A stretch of DNA of 29,114 nucleotides from contig NZ_CAKRDI010000036.1 in the NCBI RefSeq assembly GCF_934309415.1, positions 1-29,114 of the forward strand. Reading direction: 5' to 3'. Source of the stretch: an uncultured Mediterraneibacter sp. (GTDB lineage Bacteria; Bacillota; Clostridia; Lachnospirales; Lachnospiraceae). Made by a program: the position numbers and the translations under genes. How positions within the stretch are numbered: position 1 is the first letter of the stretch; the number at the start of each line of letters is the position of its first letter. This document shows, in pieces, positions 15,925 to 22,162 of the stretch. Under the pieces are notes generated by a model. It was given only the letters and a program-made list of their open reading frames with translations. It searched no databases and was not told the origin of the DNA.

Positions 15925-16116
15925 ATGGAAGGAAAAAAATTATATCGTTCAAGAGTAAATAAGATGTTATGCGGTGTTTGCGGAGGTATTGGAGAATATT
16001 TCAATATTGATGTAACAATCGTGAGACTGCTCGCAGTATTATTAGGGCTGTCAGGACATGGAATCCTGATTTATATCATTGCAGCAATCATTATCCCGGA
16101 AAATCCGGTGGTATAA
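15925..16116 (+). CDS. PspC domain protein
   Basis: This is a 63-residue PspC protein. Its signature is KLYRSRVNKMLCGVCGGIGEYF, then the NIDVTIVRLL turn, and a hydrophobic helix ending in IIPENP. PspC proteins are small membrane sensors of envelope stress that accompany PspA or, as here, PadR, DUF1700 and DUF4097. Typical members have the 'CGGIAEYF' core, conserved here as GGIGEYF. A strong AAAGGAAGGAAACAGCG precedes the ATG. It is 141 bases from the upstream gene and that gap contains a mobile palindrome, so it is the last gene of the module, possibly with a changed link to the operon promoter. Confidence 0.93.
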   Translation: MEGKKLYRSRVNKMLCGVCGGIGEYFNIDVTIVRLLAVLLGLSGHGILIYIIAAIIIPENPVV

Positions 16117-16160
16117 AAACAGAAAATTAAAAATGAATACGATGTATTCGTATAGAGATA

Positions 16161-16238
16161 ATAGAAAAAGAGCTCAGGTATACATGAATTCCTTAAATGT
16201 CAGATTCGACTGCAGGAAAGCCAGAGCTCTTTTTCTAT
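16161..16238. terminator. Long-loop perfect inverted repeat downstream of pspC
   Basis: A perfect 15-bp stem, ATAGAAAAAGAGCTC (16161-16175) with its complement at 16224-16238, encloses a 48-base loop. The right arm includes CTTTTTCT, so it could terminate pspC transcription and also work in the other direction. The long loop is unusual. No flanking direct repeat is seen. Confidence 0.55.
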
Positions 16239-16257
16239 ATTGCAACAATAAAAATTT

Positions 16258-16400
16258 GTTACTGTTCACAGCATAGCTGCAAACAGTAACGTATCTCGCC
16301 ATTTAGAATCGTCTGCGACGATGGGCGAGATGCATTCAGGCCAAAACGTGCATCCTCATAGCTAATCAGCAAAGTGATTAGCTATGGTCTGAACAGTAAC
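16258..16400 (+). mobile_element. GTTAC element, long copy (143 bp)
   Basis: The 10-bp terminal inverted repeats are GTTACTGTTC and GAACAGTAAC. Perfect 8-bp direct repeats AAAAATTT flank it (16250-16257 and 16401-16408). Inside are hairpin 1 (16258-16290, identical to short copy 6 read in reverse), hairpin 2 (GTATCTCGCC with GGCGAGATGC around ATCGTC-TGC-GACGAT), a linker containing CAAAACGTGCATCC, and hairpin 3 (CATAGCTAATCA with its exact complement around GCAAAG). No open frame of note is present. It lies in the 416-base gap between pspC and the SASP gene. Confidence 0.92.
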
Positions 16401-16472
16401 AAAAATTTCCCGCAAATTACAGTATCTGCTTTATTGAATGTCTTTTTAAGATACACTTCGATTTTCACTTTA

Positions 16473-16503
16473 TGAATAACCACATCTTCAGATGGAGATA
16501 ATA
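16473..16503 (+). promoter_or_regulatory. Putative sigma-G/sigma-F type promoter of the SASP gene
   Basis: TGAATA (16473-16478) is followed after 18 bases by GATAATA (16497-16503). This is close to the forespore consensus (-35 TGMATA, -10 CATAMTA). The start codon is 30 bases downstream. The link to a spore gene makes it plausible. Confidence 0.5.
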
Positions 16504-16532
16504 AAGAAAAAAGAAAGAAGGGTTAGAATAAT

Positions 16533-16718
16533 ATGAGTCGGAAAAAAGAGAAAAAAATAGATCTTGAACATCTGGAACCGAATGAGAAAGTGAAGTATGA
16601 AATAGCAGAAGAACTTGGGTTTTTAGACCGTGTGATGGAGGGAGGGTGGAAGTCTCTCACCTCGAAGGAAACCGGCAGAATTGGCGGTCTGATCACAAAA
16701 AGAAAGAAGAAAAAATAA
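16533..16718 (+). CDS. Small, acid-soluble spore protein, alpha/beta type
   Basis: This is a 61-residue DNA-coating protein of the spore core. The family motifs are seen as KYEIAEELGF (first conserved helix) and SLTSKETGRIGGLITKRKK (second helix), which match the alpha/beta SASP signature KxEIAxELG...LTSxxxGxxGG. The N terminus is lysine-rich (MSRKKEKKID), as in the Lachnospiraceae version. These proteins bind DNA in the dormant spore, alter its form to protect it from UV damage, and are degraded at germination by GPR. GAAGGG lies 11 bases before the ATG. The gene has a probable forespore promoter and stands alone. Confidence 0.9.
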   Translation: MSRKKEKKIDLEHLEPNEKVKYEIAEELGFLDRVMEGGWKSLTSKETGRIGGLITKRKKKK

Positions 16719-16736
16719 GTTTTTACACACCGGATT

Positions 16737-16765
16737 TTGACAAACCTGTATGCATTTGGTAAAAT
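16737..16765 (+). promoter_or_regulatory. Sigma-A promoter of the TagA-like gene
   Basis: TTGACA (16737-16742), a 17-base spacer and TAAAAT (16760-16765) form a near-consensus promoter. The predicted start near 16772 is about 29 bases from the ATG at 16801. Confidence 0.75.
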
Positions 16766-16800
16766 AGGCAGAATGGGGGGAGAGTGTTTGGTGGAATAAT

Positions 16801-17496
16801 ATGGGAGAAAAAATAAATATATTTGATGTGGAAATTCCATGTATCAAAGCAAAAGAAGCGATGATCCGGGCGATGGATTATATGGAACAGGAATCGCTCA
16901 ATACGATCGAACTTCTTTCAATGAAGATGTTGCTGAATGGCCAGGAGGATACACAGTGGAAAGAACAGCTGAATGGCTTGTCAATGGTTCTTCCGGGAAG
17001 CGTTGAGATTCTGGAAGCTGCGCAGGTGAAAGACAGTACCCTTCTCAGGGAGACGGATGATAAATTATTTCTGCGTATGTTTATGAAATATATGCAGAAG
17101 AATCATAAAAAACTGTTTCTTCTCGCTGAGAGCGAGGAGAAACTGGACAAAGCGGAAGAACTTCTGATCAGACAAAACAGAGGAATTCAGATTATAGGAA
17201 AAGCAGTGATTACACAGGATGGAGAACTGATTCAAAATGTGATAAATGCAATCAACGGAACAGAGACAGATTGCATTTTATCAGTTCTTTCATCACCATT
17301 TCAGGAACAGTTTATTCAGAGAAATAAGGCATTGCTCAATGCAAGAGTCTGGCTTGGCTGCGGAACCGCATTCAGACAGAATTTTGAGGACATGCGGTTG
17401 AATAACCGGATTCGGCATTTTGTGATGAAACGGCTCTTCCGTTATCGGGTAGGAAAACAGAATTCACAGACAGATGCAGAAAACGGTATAAATTGA
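16801..17496 (+). CDS. Divergent WecG/TagA/CpsF-like protein
   Basis: This 231-residue protein follows the layout of the TagA/WecG/CpsF family of membrane-associated glycosyltransferases: an N-terminal helix with KAKEAM, the SMVLPGSVEILEAA stretch where the family has LPDG, KKLFLLAESEEKLDKAEELL in place of LLGG, and SSPFQEQFIQRNK in place of the GAPKQE motif, then a basic C-terminal helix (RLFRYRVGK). By eye the family Asp of LPDG is Gly66 here, and the Thr and Asn of the preceding strand are also replaced. A catalytic role like transfer of ManNAc to undecaprenyl-linked GlcNAc is therefore doubtful. GGTGGA lies 5 bases before the ATG. It may be a non-catalytic paralogue. Confidence 0.65.
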   Translation: MGEKINIFDVEIPCIKAKEAMIRAMDYMEQESLNTIELLSMKMLLNGQEDTQWKEQLNGLSMVLPGSVEILEAAQVKDSTLLRETDDKLFLRMFMKYMQKNHKKLFLLAESEEKLDKAEELLIRQNRGIQIIGKAVITQDGELIQNVINAINGTETDCILSVLSSPFQEQFIQRNKALLNARVWLGCGTAFRQNFEDMRLNNRIRHFVMKRLFRYRVGKQNSQTDAENGIN

Positions 17497-17707
17497 CGTA
17501 AAGCGGATTGTGAACTATGCTATATGCTGTAAATCTTAATAAATTGTAAAAAATTCTAAGAAATGACGAAAACAGAACGATTTACTCTTTATTTTTTTGC
17601 AGTTTTGCCTTAATATATAATTTGAGTATGAGTACGGATAAAAAAACAGTATGAAAGCTTTGTATAAAATGTACAGGGATTCATATGAAGGAGTGGAGGA
17701 GAAAAGA

Positions 17708-18799
17708 ATGATTTCTAATCAGATACTTCAGAATACAATCGAAGGGCTTAAAGGTATTTCCAGGGTGGACTTTTGTGTGCTGGACACAGAGGGGAAGGAA
17801 TTAGCTGCAACATTTGACGTGGTGAAAGACTGTGGAGAGGCAGTCCTTTCATTTGTGGAATCTCCGGCAGACAGCCAGGTGATCCAGGGATGTCAGTTTT
17901 TTAAGATTTTTGACGAGCAGCGTTTAGAGTACGTTCTGCTTGCAGATGGAGAGACAGAAGATGTTTACATGCTGGGGAAGATTGCAGCATTTCAGATCCA
18001 GAGTCTGCTGGTAGCATACAAAGAGAGATTTGACAAAGATAATTTCATTAAAAACCTGCTTTTAGACAACCTGCTTTTAGTAGATATTTATAATCGTGCT
18101 AAAAAATTACATATTGACACAGAAGTAAAACGTGTTATCTTTATTATTGAAACACTGCACGAAAAAGACAGTGCCGCACTTGATAATGTGAGAAACCTGC
18201 TCGGAGGCAAGTCAAGAGACTTTATTACTGCTGTAGATGAGAAGAATATCATTGTTGTAAAAGAGTTATCTGAGAAAGATGGAAACAGAGAACTTGAGAA
18301 GATGGCGAAAGATATGCTGGATACACTTCGTGCCGAAGGTGGCGAGGAGCAGATCCACATCGCATACGGAACCATCGTGAATGATATCAAAGAAGTTTCA
18401 AAATCATACAAAGAAGCAAAACTGGCACTGGATGTAGGTAAGATATTCTTTGATGAGAAGGATATTGTTGCCTATACAACACTTGGTATTGGACGTCTGA
18501 TCTATCAGCTGCCGTTACCGCTGTGCAAGATGTTTATCAAAGAGATTTTTGAGGGGAAATCTCCGGATGACTTTGACGAAGAGACACTGACAACGATCAA
18601 TAAGTTCTTTGAGAACAGTCTTAACGTGTCAGAGACATCCAGGCAGCTCTATATTCACAGAAATACTCTTGTATACAGACTGGATAAGCTTCAGAAGAGC
18701 ACTGGTCTGGATCTGCGTGTGTTCGAGGATGCAATTACATTCAAGATCGCACTGATGGTAGTGAAGTACATGAAATATATGGAATCTCTGGAGTATTAA
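17708..18799 (+). CDS. CdaR/PucR-family transcriptional regulator
   Basis: The protein has 363 residues in the CdaR layout. An N-terminal sensory region (residues 1-110, beginning ISNQILQNTIEGLKGISRVDF) is followed by a GGDEF-like middle domain with no catalytic motif, and then the PucR C-terminal helix-turn-helix: FFENSLNVSETSRQLYIHRNTLVYRLDKLQKSTGLD, close to the end. The 'RNTLVYRL' motif is the family hallmark. Members respond to sugar diacids or other small metabolites; the ligand here is unknown. I start at ATG 17708 because GGAGGA ends 7 bases upstream; the upstream ATG at 17651 has no Shine-Dalgarno. It lies between the TagA-like gene and ftsE. No diacid-utilisation genes are near, so the target is probably not sugar uptake. 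Confidence 0.88.
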   Translation: MISNQILQNTIEGLKGISRVDFCVLDTEGKELAATFDVVKDCGEAVLSFVESPADSQVIQGCQFFKIFDEQRLEYVLLADGETEDVYMLGKIAAFQIQSLLVAYKERFDKDNFIKNLLLDNLLLVDIYNRAKKLHIDTEVKRVIFIIETLHEKDSAALDNVRNLLGGKSRDFITAVDEKNIIVVKELSEKDGNRELEKMAKDMLDTLRAEGGEEQIHIAYGTIVNDIKEVSKSYKEAKLALDVGKIFFDEKDIVAYTTLGIGRLIYQLPLPLCKMFIKEIFEGKSPDDFDEETLTTINKFFENSLNVSETSRQLYIHRNTLVYRLDKLQKSTGLDLRVFEDAITFKIALMVVKYMKYMESLEY

Positions 18800-19033
18800 T
18801 CGTTCAACAAGATGCTACAGACTATAACTGCAGATCAGTTTGAGCGGCAGGATTGCCATTGCTCACAGAACACAGTGACATGTAATGATGCTTTCAGGGA
18901 AGACAGAAAGATTGTAAAGTGATTCAGGGGGAGAGAATCCATACAGTCAGTCATGTGAATCATTACGTTGCTGGACGCAATGTGCTGCGTGTAGTGGTCA
19001 TACATCAGGAGTATGGATAATTAGGAGGAACAT

Positions 19034-19720
19034 ATGATTGAATTAAGAAACGTGAAGAAGGAGTACTCCAAGGGAAATGCCGCCCTGAACGGAGTATCCG
19101 TAAAGATTGAACGGGGAGAGTTCGTCTTCATCGTTGGTGACAGTGGGTCAGGTAAATCAACACTGATCCGTCTGATTATGAAAGAGCTGAATCCAACAGA
19201 AGGAACCATTATTGTAAATGGTCAGAATCTGAACCGCATGAAGCACCGCAATATAGCAAAATACAGAAGAGGACTGGGAGTTGTCTTCCAGGATTTCCGT
19301 CTTCTGAAAGACAGAAACATCTATGAGAACATTGCTTTTGCACTCCGTGTAACAGAGACACCGACACGTATTATCAAAAAGAAAGTGCCGGCTGCCCTTT
19401 CACTGGTAGGACTTGCACAGAAGTACAAATCTTTCCCGAAAGAGCTTTCAGGAGGAGAGCAGCAGCGTGTTGCGATTGCCAGAGCAATTGTAAATGAACC
19501 TGCCATCCTGTTAGCCGATGAGCCGACAGGTAACCTGGATCCAACTAACTCATGGGAAATCATGAGCCTTCTGAAAGAGGCGAATGAACGTGGAACAACA
19601 GTTCTTGTTGTAACACATAACCAGGAGATCGTTAATGAGATGAATGAACGTGTTATTACGATGAAACAGGGCGTAATTGTCAGTGATGAACAAAAAGGTG
19701 GGTATATAGATGAGGATTAG
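19034..19720 (+). CDS. ftsE: Cell division ATP-binding protein FtsE
   Basis: FtsE (228 aa) is the ATPase of the FtsEX complex, which controls cell-wall hydrolases at the division site. It has Walker A GDSGSGKS (residues 35-42), the Q-loop VVFQDFRLL, the ABC signature LSGGEQQ (138-144), Walker B ILLADEP (158-164) and the H-loop VVTHN. The FtsE-type RRGLGVVFQDFRLL segment is conserved. AGGAGGAAC precedes the ATG. The gene overlaps ftsX by 11 bases. About 230 bases of upstream DNA contain a distant inverted repeat but no clear promoter. Confidence 0.97.
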   Translation: MIELRNVKKEYSKGNAALNGVSVKIERGEFVFIVGDSGSGKSTLIRLIMKELNPTEGTIIVNGQNLNRMKHRNIAKYRRGLGVVFQDFRLLKDRNIYENIAFALRVTETPTRIIKKKVPAALSLVGLAQKYKSFPKELSGGEQQRVAIARAIVNEPAILLADEPTGNLDPTNSWEIMSLLKEANERGTTVLVVTHNQEIVNEMNERVITMKQGVIVSDEQKGGYIDED

Positions 19721-20660
19721 TACATTAGGATACGTAGGAAAACAGGGAGTTAAGAGTATCTGGAGAAACAAGATGTTTTCGCTCGCATCCATTGCGACAA
19801 TGTCGGCGTGTATCTTCCTGTTTGGATTATTTTTCTCGATTATTGTAAATTTCCAGTATATCATCCGATCTGCAGAAGAAGGAGTTGCAATCACAGTTTT
19901 CTTTGACGATGATGTAACAGAAGAGCAGATCAAGGCAATTGGTGAAGATCTGGAGGCAAGAGATGACGTTGCCAAGGTAACGTATGTATCAGCAGATCAG
20001 GCATGGGAGGATTTTCAGAAAGACTATTTCGGAGACAACCCGGAACTTGCTGAAGGATTTAAAGATGACAACCCGTTGGCCGGATCAGATAACTATGAAG
20101 TATACATGAAGACGTCTGATGATAATCAGAATCTGATTGCAAAGAGTAAATCTCTGTCTGCAACACAGCAGGATCTGGTTAAATATGCACAGAGTCTGGA
20201 TGGTGTACGTCAGGTTAATAAATCCGATGTGGTTGCCAATACACTTTCAAGTGTTAATATGCTTGTGGCGTATGTATCGATTGCAATTATTGCGATTTTG
20301 CTTGGCGTCTCTATTTTCCTGATCAGCAATACGGTTACAACAGGTATTGCAGTCAGAAAAGAAGAGATTGCGATTATGAAATATATCGGAGCGAAAGACT
20401 TCGTGGTAAGATCACCATTTGTCATCGAAGGATTGATCATTGGTGTGTTTGGTGCAGCAATTCCGCTTGCACTTCTGTATATGCTTTACGACAAGGCAGT
20501 GGCATATGTTATGACAAGATTCAGTATCCTGAAGAATATTATTACATTTCTTCCGGTACAGAATGTGTACATATATCTTCTGCCGATCGGACTTGCGATG
20601 GGAATCGGAATCGGTTTCTTCGGAAGTTTCTTTACAGTGCGTAAGCATCTGAGAGTATAG
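19710..20660 (+). CDS. ftsX: Cell division membrane protein FtsX
   Basis: FtsX (316 aa) is the membrane partner of FtsE. The topology is visible: one span after the basic N terminus (residues 21-45), a large extracellular domain of about 130 residues (ITVFFDDDVTEEQ to SSVNML) and three C-terminal spans with the FtsX-domain motif VRKEEIAIMKYIGAKD between the first two. The extracellular domain is the part that in this system binds a coiled-coil cell-wall hydrolase. Such a hydrolase is encoded immediately downstream. The gene begins inside ftsE, with AAAGGTGGG upstream as ribosome binding site. Confidence 0.97.
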   Translation: MRISTLGYVGKQGVKSIWRNKMFSLASIATMSACIFLFGLFFSIIVNFQYIIRSAEEGVAITVFFDDDVTEEQIKAIGEDLEARDDVAKVTYVSADQAWEDFQKDYFGDNPELAEGFKDDNPLAGSDNYEVYMKTSDDNQNLIAKSKSLSATQQDLVKYAQSLDGVRQVNKSDVVANTLSSVNMLVAYVSIAIIAILLGVSIFLISNTVTTGIAVRKEEIAIMKYIGAKDFVVRSPFVIEGLIIGVFGAAIPLALLYMLYDKAVAYVMTRFSILKNIITFLPVQNVYIYLLPIGLAMGIGIGFFGSFFTVRKHLRV

Positions 20661-20670
20661 GAGGAAATCC

Positions 20671-21876
20671 ATGAAGGGACGAATGAAAAAAATTGCCAGT
20701 CTTGTACTGGCATTTGTCCTATGTGCAGGTTCTGTTTTAAATGTCGGAGCTGTTACGATTGACGAGGCAGAAAAGAAGGCAGATAAACTTGAGTCTGAGA
20801 AGAAAGCAGCGGAAGCGGAGAAGAAAGCACTCGCAGAGAAGCTGAACAAGATCATTAAGCAGATGAATCAGACAGAGGAAGAACTGACACAGAAGGAAGC
20901 CGAGATCGAGGAAGCGGAGAATGAACTGGTTCAGGCAAAGACGGAGGAAGATAATCAGTACCAGAGCATGAAGAAGAGAATTAAATTCATGTATGAGGGC
21001 GGTAACAAACAGTTCCTTGAGGTGCTGATGTCCAGTGAGAATATTGGGGATCTTCTGAATAAAGCAGAGTATGTATCAAAACTTTCCGCTTATGACCGTG
21101 ATATGCTGGAAGAGTTTCAGGCAACGGTTAAATCGGTTGAAGAAAAAGAAGCGAAGCTTCAGGATGAATATGAGAAACTGGACAAACTTCAGGATCAGCT
21201 GGTAGAACAGCAGAATGAAGTCCAGGATATGGTGGATAACAAGGCAGCAGAAATCGAGGAGATTAAAGATCAGATTTCTGCGAATGCAGCTGTGCTTAAA
21301 GAACTGAAAGAGAAAGCGGAGCAGGCAAGAAAGCTGAAGGAAGAACAGGAAAAGGCGAGAAAGGCAGCAGCTGCGGCAGCCGCTGCAAAGAAAAACAGCA
21401 GTTCGAGCAGTTCAGGCAGTTCTTCAGGAAGTAGTTCTTCAAGCTCAGGAAGTTCTGGCTCTTCATCTTCAGGAGGAAGCACGGTAGTCAGCGGAAGTGG
21501 ATATTTCACACATCCATGCCCGGGTATGTCTTATCAGTCCAGTTATTTTGGAGAGGTAAGATCTTTTGATCCGACACCGCACAAAGGAAATGACTATGCG
21601 GCGGCAGAGGGAACACCTACATATGCAGCAGCGGCAGGAACAGTCATAATAGCCGGCTGGAGCAACAGTGCAGGAAACTGGGTAGTAATCAGTCATGGAA
21701 ACGGGCTGGTATCCAAATACATGCATCATAGCTCAATCACAGTGTCAGCAGGTCAGTATGTAGAAAAAGGACAGCAGATCGGCTATGTTGGATCCACAGG
21801 ATATTCGACCGGAGCACATCTGCATTTCCAGGTTGAACTGAATGGAGTAGCAGTAAGCCCGGATTCTTATATGTGA
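20671..21876 (+). CDS. Coiled-coil M23 (LytM) peptidase, likely FtsEX-controlled
   Basis: The 401-residue secreted protein has a signal peptide (residues 1-27, ending VGA), a long charged coiled coil (about 30-235), a poly-Ala and then Ser/Gly-rich linker (about 230-275) and a LytM domain. Zinc ligands are H304 and D308 (HKGND) and H385 (HLHF motif). The family consensus HxGxD is kept. The coiled coil plus LytM layout resembles EnvC and, in the N-terminal half, PcsB, both of which are activated by FtsEX. Position 10 bases after ftsX supports that. The Asn in HKGND is unusual. It would cut peptidoglycan cross-links during septation. TAGGAGGAAATCC precedes the ATG. Confidence 0.94.
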   Translation: MKGRMKKIASLVLAFVLCAGSVLNVGAVTIDEAEKKADKLESEKKAAEAEKKALAEKLNKIIKQMNQTEEELTQKEAEIEEAENELVQAKTEEDNQYQSMKKRIKFMYEGGNKQFLEVLMSSENIGDLLNKAEYVSKLSAYDRDMLEEFQATVKSVEEKEAKLQDEYEKLDKLQDQLVEQQNEVQDMVDNKAAEIEEIKDQISANAAVLKELKEKAEQARKLKEEQEKARKAAAAAAAAKKNSSSSSSGSSSGSSSSSSGSSGSSSSGGSTVVSGSGYFTHPCPGMSYQSSYFGEVRSFDPTPHKGNDYAAAEGTPTYAAAAGTVIIAGWSNSAGNWVVISHGNGLVSKYMHHSSITVSAGQYVEKGQQIGYVGSTGYSTGAHLHFQVELNGVAVSPDSYM

Positions 21877-21885
21877 TAAAAATAG

Positions 21886-21918
21886 ATTACTGTTTACAGG
21901 CTGCCTGTGAACGGTAAT
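21886..21918. repeat. GTTAC palindromic element, short copy 5
   Basis: This diverged 33-bp copy starts ATTACTGTTTACAGG and ends CCTGTGAACGGTAAT. It is flanked by AAAAATAG (21878-21885) and AAAAACAG (21919-21926), an 8-bp direct repeat with one mismatch. It begins 9 bases after the M23 gene stop. Confidence 0.85.
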
Positions 21919-21930
21919 AAAAACAGAGGG

Positions 21931-21966
21931 GACAAGACAGAGAATATCTATCTTGTCTTCTTTTTT
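21931..21966 (+). terminator. Intrinsic terminator of ftsEX-M23 operon
   Basis: GACAAGA (21931-21937) pairs with TCTTGTC (21951-21957) around a 13-base loop, followed by TTCTTTTTT. It lies between two short GTTAC palindromes. Confidence 0.88.
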
Positions 21967-21977
21967 GCAATCTGTGT

Positions 21978-22010
21978 GTTACTGTTTGCAGCTATGCTGT
22001 GAACAGTAAC
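21978..22010. repeat. GTTAC palindromic element, short copy 6
   Basis: This 33-bp copy starts GTTACTGTTTGCAGC and ends GCTGTGAACAGTAAC. Its reverse complement is identical to the first 33 bases of the long copy at 16258. The flanks extend the palindrome (TGTGT and ACACA) but do not form a clear 8-bp direct repeat. Confidence 0.85.
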
Positions 22011-22048
22011 ACACATGTGTTTTTACTGTGAAAGAAAAAGTGATTGGC

Positions 22049-22077
22049 TTGTAATCTATAACGGAAAAGAATATGAT
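22049..22077 (+). promoter_or_regulatory. Sigma-A promoter of the S41 protease gene
   Basis: TTGTAA (22049-22054) is followed after 17 bases by TATGAT (22072-22077). A small palindrome GAACAG-AAAA-CTGTTC (22085-22100) lies at the predicted start of transcription. Confidence 0.6.
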
Positions 22078-22162
22078 AAAGTGAGAACAGAAAACTGTTC
22101 AGCAAGGATTTGAAGCTGCATTTATGAAAAGGCTGGACAGAGACAGGAAATGGAGAAACAGG

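Noticed and set aside
22085..22100. Palindrome GAACAG-AAAA-CTGTTC as a LexA/SOS box
   Set aside because: The Firmicute SOS box has GAAC and GTTC 4 bases apart; here they are 8 bases apart. The downstream gene is a protease with no SOS link.
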